The notes below the pieces were generated by a model. It saw only the letters and a list, made by a program, of their open reading frames with translations. It was not told the DNA's origin and searched no databases. This document shows positions 33,516 to 42,023 of a DNA stretch of 64,000 nucleotides, in pieces. How positions within the stretch are numbered: position 1 is the first letter of the stretch; every line of letters starts with the position of its first letter. The DNA is from Streptomyces tibetensis (GTDB taxonomy: Bacteria; Actinomycetota; Actinomycetes; Streptomycetales; Streptomycetaceae). Location of the stretch: positions 1-64,000 of the forward strand of contig NZ_SZVW01000015.1 of the NCBI RefSeq assembly GCF_007655005.1, in the 5' to 3' direction. Both the position numbers and the translations under genes were made by a program.

Positions 33516-34399
33516 TCAGCTCAGGGCGGATTCCCAGGTGGTCGTGCTGGAGGCGGCGTCGGCGCGAAGGCGGTCGCGGGCCGAGGTGTCGCCGTACAGA
33601 CTCCACCGCATCCAGTCCACGAAGGTGTTGACGGTGCGGGAGTCGCCGAAGCAGTTGCTGTGGCCGGCGCCGCGGAAGGTGAGGAACGCCTTTGCGGCGG
33701 GCAGTTCCCGGTACGCCTGGCGGGCGGAGAGATCGGGCACGTTCCGTCCCGGTCGCCGTGCGTGAACAGGACCTTGGCGCGGGCCGACGGGCTCGGGTTG
33801 CCCATGTCCACACGGGACATGGGGATCGCGGCGGTGATCCGCGCGTCGGGCCAGGACGTGAGCAGGCCGTGGGTGGTCATGCCGCCCATGGAGTGGCCGG
33901 AGACACCGACCCCGACCGCTGTGTCGATGTGGCCGGCCAGCGGGTCGCCGGCCGTGTTGAGGGCGAGGGTCCGGGTGATGACCTCGGAGACGTCCTTGGG
34001 CTGGGTGCCGTTGTAGACGTCCTGGCCACTGAGGTTGGCGAAGTGGGGGGCGGGGACGATGAAGCCGGCTTCGGCCAGGGGGCGGATGATCGCCAGTGAC
34101 TTCTGCGGGCTGCTGCTGAAGCCGTGCATGAACTCGCAGACCGGGAAGACGCCTTGGGCGACGGGCGCGTTGGTGACCGGGGAGCCACCGGGGGCGCCGG
34201 TGGAGGGGTAGTAGACGTAGGTGGTCCACCGGCGGCTGCCGCGGCTCCAGGCGTACTGGCGCACGCCGACCGCGAACCGCTGGGTAGGAGCGCCGGCACT
34301 CGCGGTGGCACTTGCGTGTCCCGTGCCGAGCAGGGACATGCCCACGCCCGCGGCTCCGGCTGCGCTCAGCGTCACGAGACTACGCCGTTGCATGGTCAT
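33516..34399 (-). pseudogene. Cutinase/PETase-like hydrolase, frameshifted paralogue
   Basis: This is a Tat-exported alpha/beta-hydrolase closely similar to the one at 20683-21996: MTMQRRSLVTLSAAGAAGVG, RFAVGVRQYAWSRGSRRWTT, VGVSGHSMGGMTTHGLLTSW and VLFTHGDRDGT. Right after the acid Asp, near 33745, one base is missing relative to the paralogue. The correct continuation (LSARQAYRELPAAKAFLTF, then GAGHSNCFGD with the catalytic His) lies in the next frame and ends at 33516. Unless the base is a sequencing error, the His-containing part is lost. It has no lectin domain. Confidence 0.75.
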
Positions 34400-34919
34400 G
34401 ACGACTCCTGGTGGGGGGCGGAGCGCTGTTCGGTCAGGTGCCGGGAAGAGGCGTGGGTGATGCCGCGGCGGTGAGACTGACCTAGGTGGTGGGGGGAGTG
34501 GTGGTGGGGGTGGTCGGGTCGGCGAATCGCGCACGGTGGAGGACGTTCCGGTCCTGCCCGTGGTGGTCATGGGCGTGGTGTGGCCTTGCCGGCAGAGACG
34601 TGGCGAGCTGCTGAACACCGGCCGAATCGTGACTTATCGAGGGAGCAGTCCTTCGCGCCCGACCGTCCGCTTCTCTGACGGGGAGGTGTTGATTCTGCGG
34701 AAACGGCGCAGGGGTGCCTCTCCTTCCACTCGGCGTGTGCCGCACCTCTGGGAGCGTTCCCACATGTCTTGCAACAGGTACATTCCCGATCGGGTGCCGA
34801 TCTGTCAATCATTGGCGCTCAACTCTGTTGTCTTCGACGCGCATTCGACAGATCGCAGGCGCGGGAGGCAAGGTGTGACGTCTTCGAGCCCGCACGATCA
34901 TCCTCGCGGCGGCCTGGCG
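34400..34919. other. Intergenic region, no gene recognised
   Basis: These 520 bases separate the frameshifted hydrolase from the PaaX-type regulator gene; both lie on the minus strand. Nothing coding was supported. A purine/G-rich run (34483-34520) and the 34600-34850 stretch probably hold the hydrolase promoter. Confidence 0.35.
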
Positions 34920-35921
34920 TCAGCCGTGGCCGATACCCGCACTCATGCCGGCGATCGTATGGGCCCTGATGTCGGGGTGTGGTCCCTCCGCGAATCGGGT
35001 CACCACGGAGCGGACGTGGTCCTGGGCGGGCTGGAGCAGACCGTCGTACACCGCGACGCAGACTTCCCGCGCCCGCGACCGGGGCCAGCCGGGCGGCAGC
35101 AGCCCGATGGGGAGCAGCGGGTCCAGAATGGGGAAGTGCCGGTAGGCGTGCATGACCTCGGTCCGTGCGCGCACCGCGTCGGCACCGGTGACGCCGTCGG
35201 TGCTGATGTGCGCAAGCAAGCCGCTCCAACGGTCGATGAAAGCCCGGTAGTGCTCGGCGATGCCGGGCAGGTCCCACGCCTGGACCGGATTGCGGTCGAC
35301 CTCCGTGTCCAGTTCCTCCTGCCGCGCGCGGAACACGGTCACCGCACCCCGCGCCAGGTCGGCCACCTCGATCCGCCCCTTGGGGGTCAGGGGGTGCGGC
35401 GACACCCAGAGCGCGTCGTACAGCGGCGCGAATCCGCGCCAGCGCAGCGCGGTGCGCAGTGCGCGCCGCCGCGTGCTCTCCTGTTCCGGGACGGAGAAGG
35501 CGATCAGTGTCCACCGACCGTCCCATGAGTCGGGTTGGGTGGTGAAGGTGGCGATCGAGCTGGCGCCGCTCCACAGGTCGACGGCGGCCTGCGACGTCAG
35601 CCGGTAGGAGCTGTACCGCCCTTGCCGGCTGCTCTCCAGCACTCCACGGCGCATCAGCCTGCTGATCGTCGTACGGGCGGCGCCCGCGGTCACGTGGAAC
35701 TCGCCGAGCAATGCCACGATCGCCGCCGACGGCAACCACGCCCGGACGGGGAACGTGTAGTCGGCGATCAATGTCACCGTGAGTCCCTGCGGCGAGACGT
35801 TGCTTTGCCAGCCGGGCGATCGCACGGGGCCGACGGCGCCGTCACCCTCGTCGGAGAAGATCTCCTCGAGGTGGGACAGGTTCGGCAAGGTGGGCTCCGG
35901 CGCGGTGGACAGGGTCGGCAT
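34920..35921 (-). CDS. PaaX-family transcriptional repressor
   Basis: This 333-residue protein has the three-part PaaX layout: an N-terminal winged helix (QGLTVTLIADYTFPVRAWLP, TAGAARTTISRLMRRGVLES), a central domain opening SWDGRWTLIAFSVPEQESTR with LRWRGFAPLYDALWVSP, and a C-terminal PaaX_C-like domain (AYRHFPILDPLLPIGLLPPG). PaaX represses phenylacetate catabolism and senses a CoA thioester, but actinomycete paralogues control diverse genes. No paa genes are present. It sits in the polysaccharide locus beside an IS110 remnant. Confidence 0.88.
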   Translation of the reverse strand: MPTLSTAPEPTLPNLSHLEEIFSDEGDGAVGPVRSPGWQSNVSPQGLTVTLIADYTFPVRAWLPSAAIVALLGEFHVTAGAARTTISRLMRRGVLESSRQGRYSSYRLTSQAAVDLWSGASSIATFTTQPDSWDGRWTLIAFSVPEQESTRRRALRTALRWRGFAPLYDALWVSPHPLTPKGRIEVADLARGAVTVFRARQEELDTEVDRNPVQAWDLPGIAEHYRAFIDRWSGLLAHISTDGVTGADAVRARTEVMHAYRHFPILDPLLPIGLLPPGWPRSRAREVCVAVYDGLLQPAQDHVRSVVTRFAEGPHPDIRAHTIAGMSAGIGHG

Positions 35922-36019
35922 CACTGTAACGGTTGTGAAATCGCCGGGTGTGGCTCCTCCGCGATTGCTCCACCAGGCGGGATCTCCGCGCGCGGGTCCC
36001 TCCCTCTTCGTGACGACTC

Positions 36020-36270
36020 GTCACTGCGACGAAGTGCCAGGCACGCCTTGGGAAGGTCGGGCTCGCGCGGAGCGACCCGGGACACCGCCTCGGCATCGAT
36101 CGGGTCGGACTTCCCGCGCTGGGCTGAACGTCGTGCGCCGGCCATCAGCGGGTGTGAACCCGCACTACCGCGGTCCCACAGTCGAGCAAGTCGGCCTCGC
36201 ACCGGCGGGTGATGTGGCGGCAGCCCTCGACGAGCCGGTGCCTGTGGCACCACGGGCGCAAGGTGACGCA
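36020..36270 (-). pseudogene. IS110-family transposase fragment
   Basis: The minus strand encodes HRLVEGCRHITRRCEADLLD, CGTAVVRVHTR, then in a shifted frame LMAGARRSAQRGKSDPIDAE and AVSRVAPREPDLPKACL. These are DEDD-domain blocks of IS110-type transposases. Both ends of the element are missing. It belongs to a different IS110 subgroup from the remnant at 16427-16836, because the equivalent text there is RRWQGKSDPVDAEAAAR. Confidence 0.65.
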
Positions 36271-36400
36271 GACGGGGCCGTCCTGCGTTCGAGCGGACAT
36301 TCAGGGCCGCCATCATGCCCGTACGTGTCTGGTACTTCCTCGCTGCCGTTCGCAGGCACCTGCTTCTACGGCGATCACAGCAGCCGGGGGGGGCGAGGAA

Positions 36401-36435
36401 GGCGTGCACTCCCTGGTGAGCGGGGAGTGCACGCC
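36401..36435 (-). terminator. Terminator after the DUF6807 gene
   Basis: GGCGTGCACTCCC pairs perfectly with GGGAGTGCACGCC over a nine-base loop, 31 bases beyond the DUF6807 stop codon. It would end the transporter/Gfo/DUF6807 transcript. Confidence 0.8.
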
Positions 36436-36465
36436 GGGGGCATGCATAGCAGCAGCAGGGTCGGA

Positions 36466-37428
36466 TCACTCCGTCGCGAAGCGCCCTGAAGACGATTCCG
36501 CGGCACGTGCGGACGGCGTATCCGACGGTGTGAGCACCCGGCGTACCGCGTCGGCGAGTGCGGGAGCCGCGCTCGCCTCGGCATCGGCGATCCCGACGCC
36601 GTAGCGGAACCGCACGGTCGCGCCGTCCTCGACGGTCAGCTCCTCGCTGAAGAACGGTGCCGGATTGAGGCAGGCGAACTCCTCGGTCCGGGCGAACCAC
36701 TGCGGCGGGTGACTCGGGTTGGCCGTGTCGTCGAGCATGAGTACGAGCGACTGCGCGTCCGTCTCGTCGTGGCGGCCCGCGAAGCCCATCCACTCCATGC
36801 GCCGCCCACGAACCTCGTCGCCACCCATGCCTTCCTCGGTCACGAACTGTCCGCCGGTGAAGGACCGCGGGCCACGCCAGAACAGGCCGCCGTAGCCGGC
36901 GTTCTCCCGGCCCTTGGTGGTCGGCGATCCCATGGCGACGTCCCTTCCGGAGACGTTCGTCATCCGCGTCTCGAACGTCAACGCCCAGGCGTGCGGGGAG
37001 ATCAGGCTCGCTCGCAGCGTCCTGCGTTCGGTGAAGAAGAGCGCGCCGGACTGGGTGGTCCAGTCCAGGTCGTGAGCGAACGTCGCCGCTCCGTCGGTCC
37101 TGTCCAGGTCGACCATCCGGCGGTGGGCCTGGGTTCCGTTGTTCTCCAGCTGGACGTAGAAGCGTCCGTGGATGTACGTGGGACCGCCCCAGAAGTTCTC
37201 CTCGCCGACGTGGGGCAGGGACCAGGCGATGCCCTTGTGCCAGACGTGGTCGTGGGGACGGAACAGACTGACGACCTTGCCGGCCCGGGTGCGCAGGGGA
37301 TGGATGTAGGGCTTGGGGGATTCCAGCTGGACGGTGTCCGGCTGGTACACGTAGCGGAACAGCTCGGTGCCGCCGTCGCGTACGGTGACCGAGGCGCCGA
37401 GGTCGTGGCGGATCTCAAGAGTGTTCAT
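36466..37428 (-). CDS. DUF6807 (PmoA) family protein
   Basis: This 320-residue cytoplasmic protein matches the DUF6807/PmoA family: RPHDHVWHKGIAWSLP, ENFWGGPTY, GLFWRGPRSFTGG and SLVLMLDD. These proteins have a galactose-mutarotase-like beta-sandwich look and often neighbour Gfo/Idh/MocA oxidoreductases and sugar transporters; their activity is unknown (the PmoA name does not mean methane oxidation here). The ATG overlaps the stop of the Gfo gene (ATGA), showing translational coupling and suggesting both proteins act on the same imported sugar. Confidence 0.83.
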   Translation of the reverse strand: MNTLEIRHDLGASVTVRDGGTELFRYVYQPDTVQLESPKPYIHPLRTRAGKVVSLFRPHDHVWHKGIAWSLPHVGEENFWGGPTYIHGRFYVQLENNGTQAHRRMVDLDRTDGAATFAHDLDWTTQSGALFFTERRTLRASLISPHAWALTFETRMTNVSGRDVAMGSPTTKGRENAGYGGLFWRGPRSFTGGQFVTEEGMGGDEVRGRRMEWMGFAGRHDETDAQSLVLMLDDTANPSHPPQWFARTEEFACLNPAPFFSEELTVEDGATVRFRYGVGIADAEASAAPALADAVRRVLTPSDTPSARAAESSSGRFATE

Positions 37429-38540
37429 ACGAGGGCCTCCTTGACCGGTTCCCACGGCACGGCGCCACCGTCCATGCTTTCCGCGAACGGGTCGTCGTCG
37501 GTCAGTTCGCCCGCGGCGATGCGGACACCGCGGAAGGCCGAGGCGTACGTCGCCGCCGCGAACTCCAGCGTGCGACGCGCGTCCAGCAGGCAGACGCCGG
37601 GTTCCTCACCGGCCTCCCAGGCATCGAACACGGCCTCGATCTGGAGCCTGTGGCCGCTCGTGATGTCCGGCTCGTCACCATTGGTCCAGAGGTCGGAGAG
37701 CTCCTCGTGGCCGGGAGCCGGCGTGAACCGCCAGTGTTCCTCGCGGTAGCCGTAGAGGTGCTCGAGTTCGACCGTGGCGTGTTCGAAGTCGAAGCGCAGG
37801 CGCGAGGTCTCCCGGGGGGACAGCAGGGAGTTGACCACCGTGGCGAGGGCTCCGTTGTCGAACCGGACGGCGGCGATCGAGACGTCCTCGGTGTCCGTGG
37901 GCCGGGTCTGGCGGTCGGCGAGTGCGGTGATCTGCGACCAGGGGCCGAGAACCGACAGCATCAGGTCGAACTGATGGATGCCGTGTCCCATGGTCGGGCC
38001 ACCTCCCTCGACGTCCCAGCGCCCCCGCCACGGCACCTCGAAGTACGCGTCGGGCCGGTACCAGAGGGTCTCGCAGGTGGCGACCAGTGGCCGGCCCAGG
38101 GCGCCGGACCGGGCCAGCCGTCGCAGGCGTACGGCCGCCGCGCCGTAGCGGTGCTGGAAGACGGTCAGGACCTTGGAGCCGGTCTGTTCCTGCACGGTGG
38201 CCAGCTGGTCCATCTCGCGCAGGCTCAGCGCCGTCGGCTTCTCCACCAGCGCGGTGACGCCGGCCTGCATCACCATGGACGCCAGGGGGGCGTGGGTCTG
38301 CGGAGGCGTACAGATGTGTACGAGATCGAGGTCTCCGCTCTCCAGCAGAGCTTGCGGGTCGTCGAAGTGTTGCGGCACGGAGAATCGGTCGGCGAACTCG
38401 GCGGCACGGGTGGGGTCGACGTCGGCGACGGCGACCAGCCGGGCGCGTTCGGAGAGTTCGGTGAGGGCTTCGGCATGAGCGTGGGCGATACCGCCGGTGC
38501 CGATGATGGCCACGCGGTACGGCGGCCGGGGGCTTGGCAT
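37425..38540 (-). CDS. Gfo/Idh/MocA-family NAD(P)-dependent sugar oxidoreductase
   Basis: This 371-residue protein has the Rossmann site AIIGTGGIAHAHAEAL, the EKP motif (VEKPTALS) that carries the key Lys, and a C-terminal substrate domain with GGGPTMGHGIHQFDLM containing the family's HxxD-type residues. Such enzymes oxidise or reduce sugars and inositols at a ring carbon. Its position between the ABC lipoprotein and DUF6807 genes points to processing of the imported sugar, perhaps a galactose- or uronate-derived unit. Confidence 0.9.
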   Translation of the reverse strand: MPSPRPPYRVAIIGTGGIAHAHAEALTELSERARLVAVADVDPTRAAEFADRFSVPQHFDDPQALLESGDLDLVHICTPPQTHAPLASMVMQAGVTALVEKPTALSLREMDQLATVQEQTGSKVLTVFQHRYGAAAVRLRRLARSGALGRPLVATCETLWYRPDAYFEVPWRGRWDVEGGGPTMGHGIHQFDLMLSVLGPWSQITALADRQTRPTDTEDVSIAAVRFDNGALATVVNSLLSPRETSRLRFDFEHATVELEHLYGYREEHWRFTPAPGHEELSDLWTNGDEPDITSGHRLQIEAVFDAWEAGEEPGVCLLDARRTLEFAAATYASAFRGVRIAAGELTDDDPFAESMDGGAVPWEPVKEALV

Positions 38541-38585
38541 GGGTGTTTTCTCTCTCTTGGTTCCTGCCCCACTTCTCGTGGGGCC

Positions 38586-38622
38586 TCCCGGGGGCCGTGG
38601 GCAGCGGCGCCGGCCCCCGGGA
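38586..38622 (-). terminator. Hairpin between the binding-protein and Gfo genes
   Basis: TCCCGGGGGCCG and CGGCCCCCGGGA form a 12-bp stem with a 13-base loop starting seven bases after the lipoprotein stop codon. It may be a partial terminator that keeps binding-protein mRNA more abundant than the downstream genes. Confidence 0.7.
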
Positions 38623-38628
38623 AGGAGG

Positions 38629-39933
38629 TCACTTGGCCGCGTCGATCTCGCCCTGGAGCTCCTTGATGAAGGCCTTCGCGGCGGCTTCGGGCGAGGTCTT
38701 CTTGAAGTAGACCTCCTGGCTGTAGCGCTGCAGCTCCGGCTCGATGCCGCTACCGCCGTTGGGGGTCACGACCGGCGACTCACCCGGGGTCACGGCCTTC
38801 TGGTAGTCGGCCGCCGCCTTGTCGGTCCCGGCCAGAGTCGGCTGGAGGTGCTTCAGCATCTCCTTGTTGGCCGGGATACCGCGCTCCGTCTTGAGGATGT
38901 CGGCGGCCTTCTGGTCGTTGAGCATGAAGTTGATGAACGCGGCCGCCTCGGCCGGGTGCTTGCTCTGGCTGGAGACCGCCCAGTACATGGAGGGCTTGAA
39001 GAAGTTGGCCTTGGTGTCGCCGACACGAGGCATCTGCAGCAGCTTCACATGGGCGCCCGCGGCCTGCTGGATTGCGGTGATCTGCGTGTTGTACGCCCCC
39101 ATCATGGCCGCCTTGCCGGTGGCGAAGCTGCCGGCGGTGACACCCGCGGTCAGGTCCTCGACCATCGTCGACGCCTTGACGCTGGCCCCCGAGGAGGTCA
39201 GGTCCAGACCGTACTTCCACATCCCGGCGAGCGTCTCGGGCTTCAACGAGACGTTGCCGTCCTTGTCGAAGAGGTTTTCACCGTGCTGACGGGCCCAGTA
39301 CTTGACGTCGCCGGCGGAGAATCCGGGCGCGCCGGCCGCACCATGGATCTTGCCGCCGCTCTTGTCCGTCAGCTCCTTCGCGATCTTGGCGTAGTCGTCC
39401 CACGTCCATGTCTTGTCGTCGGGAACCTTCACGCCGTACTTCTTGAACATGTCGGTGTTCACGAGGACGGACATGACGCCGACACCGACGGGAAGCGCGT
39501 ACTGCGTCCCGTCGACCTGCCCGGTGGCCAGGGCCTGGTCGTCGAACTGTGACGTGCTGAGGAGCTTCTTGGCCTTGCCCAGGTCGTACAGCGCTCCGCG
39601 GTCGGCGTACGACGCGAGGTACAGCTCGTCCATCTGGACGACGTCGGGGGAGTCCTTCGCCGCGGTCGTCGTGGCGAGTGCGTCCCAGTAGCCGTTCCAG
39701 TCCTTGTACTGGCCCTTGACGGTGATGTTGGGGTACTTCTTCTCGAACGCCTTGATGACCTCGTCGGTGAGCTGGGCGCGGGCGTCCGCACCCCACCAGG
39801 TGGCGCGGATGGTGACCGGCTTGTCGCTGAGGTCGGAAGCGGATTCGGTGCTGCCGCCGGAGCAGGCGGTCAGTACGAGCGAGAGTGAGGCGATCGCTCC
39901 GACCGTGACGCGTCTGAAGGGGCTGGAGTTCAT
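38629..39933 (-). CDS. ABC sugar transporter substrate-binding lipoprotein
   Basis: This 434-residue family-1 type sugar-binding protein has a lipoprotein signal with lipobox LTAC and Cys24. The mature chain begins with a Ser/Gly linker, then VTIRATWWGADARAQLTDEV, PDVVQMDEL, and the later helices AAAFINFMLNDQKAADIL typical of cluster B binding proteins for oligosaccharides. It follows the two permease genes after about 100 bases. The ligand is probably an oligosaccharide released by the surrounding enzymes. Confidence 0.92.
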   Translation of the reverse strand: MNSSPFRRVTVGAIASLSLVLTACSGGSTESASDLSDKPVTIRATWWGADARAQLTDEVIKAFEKKYPNITVKGQYKDWNGYWDALATTTAAKDSPDVVQMDELYLASYADRGALYDLGKAKKLLSTSQFDDQALATGQVDGTQYALPVGVGVMSVLVNTDMFKKYGVKVPDDKTWTWDDYAKIAKELTDKSGGKIHGAAGAPGFSAGDVKYWARQHGENLFDKDGNVSLKPETLAGMWKYGLDLTSSGASVKASTMVEDLTAGVTAGSFATGKAAMMGAYNTQITAIQQAAGAHVKLLQMPRVGDTKANFFKPSMYWAVSSQSKHPAEAAAFINFMLNDQKAADILKTERGIPANKEMLKHLQPTLAGTDKAAADYQKAVTPGESPVVTPNGGSGIEPELQRYSQEVYFKKTSPEAAAKAFIKELQGEIDAAK

Positions 39934-40031
39934 GGGCTTGTCCTGACTCTGATGGGTGGGTCGGGTTGATGTCTGCGGTGCTCCCGAGCGGCCAATCGGT
40001 CGCCTCCGCATGTCCGGCAGTACCCCCGCGG

Positions 40032-40928
40032 TTACTTGCCGCCGGTGGTCGCGATGCCGCGCAGCAGGAAGCGCTGTCCGGCGAGGAAGACGAGGAAGAC
40101 GGGAACGAGCGACACGACACTCATGGCGAACACCGAGCCCCAGTCCGTCGCTGTCTGCTGGTCGACGAACGTGCGCAGCGCGAGGGGCGTGGTGTACATG
40201 TCCGGGTCGGTCAGATAAATGAGCTGGGTGTAGAAGTCGTTCCAGGTCCAGATGAAGGTGAAGATCGCGGTGGTCGCCAGGGCCGGGATCATCAGCGGCA
40301 GGATGACGTGGAAGAAGATCCGCGCGTGCCCGGCGCCGTCGATCCGCGCCGCCTCGTCGATCTCGCGCGGGATGCCACGGATGAACTGCACCATGAGGAA
40401 GATGAAGAAGGCGTCGGTCGCCAGGAACTTCGGCACGATCAGGGGCAGGAACGTGTTGACCCAGCCGAGCTCCGAGTACAGGACGTACTGGGGCACGATG
40501 ATCACGTGGATCGGCAGCATGATGGTGACGAGCATGGTCGCGAACAACACGCGCTTCGCCCGGAATTCCAGCCTGGCGAAGGCGTACGCGGCCAGGGAGC
40601 AGGCGAGGAGATTGCCGAGGATCGCGCCGGTCACGACGATCGCCGAGTTGATCATGTAGTGGCTGAACGGTTGGGAGAAGGCGTTCCAGCCGTTGCTGTA
40701 GTTCTGGAGGTGCGGGTGCGTCACCGCGAGTCCCGCGCTGCGGAAGATCTGGTTGTTGGGCCGCAGCGAACTGGCCACCATCCACAGGACGGGGTACAGC
40801 ATCGTCAGGGCACAGAGAGCCAGCAGGCAGTGCTTGAGAGGGGCGCGCACCGCACGCCTGATCCGGCGCGTCGCGTGGGGGCGGTGGGCGGGCAGCGAGC
40901 GAGGTACGGCTGCGGTGCGGTCAGTCAT
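40032..40928 (-). CDS. ABC sugar transporter permease (MalG-like)
   Basis: This 298-residue inner-membrane protein has about six hydrophobic segments. The EAA loop reads EIDEAARIDGAGHARIFFHV with the conserved Gly, which contacts the ATPase. It overlaps the end of the MalF-like gene by eight bases. No ATPase gene is present in the window; in Streptomyces such carbohydrate importers usually share the MsiK ATPase encoded elsewhere. Confidence 0.93.
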   Translation of the reverse strand: MTDRTAAVPRSLPAHRPHATRRIRRAVRAPLKHCLLALCALTMLYPVLWMVASSLRPNNQIFRSAGLAVTHPHLQNYSNGWNAFSQPFSHYMINSAIVVTGAILGNLLACSLAAYAFARLEFRAKRVLFATMLVTIMLPIHVIIVPQYVLYSELGWVNTFLPLIVPKFLATDAFFIFLMVQFIRGIPREIDEAARIDGAGHARIFFHVILPLMIPALATTAIFTFIWTWNDFYTQLIYLTDPDMYTTPLALRTFVDQQTATDWGSVFAMSVVSLVPVFLVFLAGQRFLLRGIATTGGK

Positions 40929-41841
40929 CGTAGAACACCCAGTACTTTGAGGCCCAGAAGTTGACGGCGGTGAAGGCCGCGACGATGAGGAGCAGGACCC
41001 ACGCGAGTGCGGATGCGTAACCCATGTCGAAGTGGCCGAACCCGCGCTGGTACAGGTACAGCGAGAAGAAGAGGGTGGAGTCGGCGGGCCCTCCGGTACC
41101 GCCGGAGACCACGAAGGCCTGGGTGAAGGTCTGGAAGGCGTGGATGATCTGCAGCACCAGGTTGAAGAAGATGATGGGTGTCAGCAGCGGAATGGTGATG
41201 CTGCGGAACTGGCGCCAGTGCTTCGCGCCGTCGACGGAGGCCGCCTCGTAGAGGGAGGTAGGAATCTGCCGCAGCCCGGCGAGGAAGATCACCATGGGTG
41301 AGCCGAAGGTCCAGACGTTCAGGACGACGAGGGTCGACAGCGCCGTTCCCGGCTCCGAGATCCAGCCCTGCCCCTGGACACCGACGAAGGCCAGGGCCTC
41401 GTTGACCAGGCCGTTGGTCCCGAACATCGCGCGCCACAGCACGGCGATCGCCACGCTGCCGCCGATCAGTGACGGCAGGTAGAAGACGGAGCGGTAGAAG
41501 GCAAGGCCACGCACTCCCCTGTCCAGCAGCAGGGCGAGCCCCAGTGCCATCGCCAGTTGCAACGGGACGGAGACCAGCACGTAGCTGAACGTCACCTGGA
41601 GCGACTTGTGCAGGCGCTCGTCGGAGAGCATGCGCGTCCAGTTGTCGAGTCCGCTGAACTGCGGCGGTTGCAGCAGGTTGTACTTGGTGAAGCTGAGGTA
41701 CAGCGAGGCCAGCATCGGACCGAGAGTGATCCCGAAGAGCCCGATGAACCATGGCAGTAGGAAGAAGAACGCCGCCTTGTTCTGCTGGCGCGCGCCCCGT
41801 TGGGACCCGCGCAGCCGGCGTAGTTCGTTGATGGAGCTCAC
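40921..41841 (-). CDS. ABC sugar transporter permease (MalF-like)
   Basis: This 306-residue membrane protein has the MalF-type N terminus (AAFFFLLPWFIGLFGITLGP), six hydrophobic segments and the EAA loop LYEAASVDGAKHWRQFRSIT. It is first in the transporter operon, 68 bases from the inner LacI-type operator. It pairs with the MalG-like permease to form the channel. Confidence 0.93.
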   Translation of the reverse strand: MSSINELRRLRGSQRGARQQNKAAFFFLLPWFIGLFGITLGPMLASLYLSFTKYNLLQPPQFSGLDNWTRMLSDERLHKSLQVTFSYVLVSVPLQLAMALGLALLLDRGVRGLAFYRSVFYLPSLIGGSVAIAVLWRAMFGTNGLVNEALAFVGVQGQGWISEPGTALSTLVVLNVWTFGSPMVIFLAGLRQIPTSLYEAASVDGAKHWRQFRSITIPLLTPIIFFNLVLQIIHAFQTFTQAFVVSGGTGGPADSTLFFSLYLYQRGFGHFDMGYASALAWVLLLIVAAFTAVNFWASKYWVFYDD

Positions 41842-41908
41842 GGCACTGCTCCCTTGAGCGGCGGCATCGGCACACAGTGGTGGGGACCCGTCCCGGGCCC
41901 CGCTTGAT

Positions 41909-41966
41909 CAAAAAGTGATCGTTCACTCTTTGGGTTGGGAGGACCATAGTGAACGATCACTTTTTG
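41909..41966. promoter_or_regulatory. Double LacI operator over the transporter promoter
   Basis: CAAAAAGTGATCGTTCACT (41909-41927) is repeated as its exact reverse complement at 41948-41966, with a 20-base gap. Each arm contains a near-palindrome, GTGATCGTTCAC, centred on CG as usual for LacI-family sites; their centres are 34 bp apart. On the minus strand a promoter TTGACG (41972-41967), 18 bases, TATGGT (41948-41943) encloses the outer box in its spacer, so repressor binding should block the permease operon. The LacI gene starts 58 bases beyond. Confidence 0.85.
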
Positions 41967-42023
41967 CGTCAAGAGTGTGTACTCTCTGACTTCGGAACGT
42001 TGGCGGACGGGTGGGAGAAGCGG

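Noticed and set aside
36466..37428. Methane monooxygenase subunit (from the family name PmoA)
   Set aside because: The family is DUF6807; it is soluble, lacks membrane segments and sits with sugar genes, so the name is misleading.
41949..42023. Upstream GTG as the LacI start
   Set aside because: It lies inside the operator arm and has no ribosome site; the ATG at 42024 has GGGAGAAG and gives a normal N terminus.
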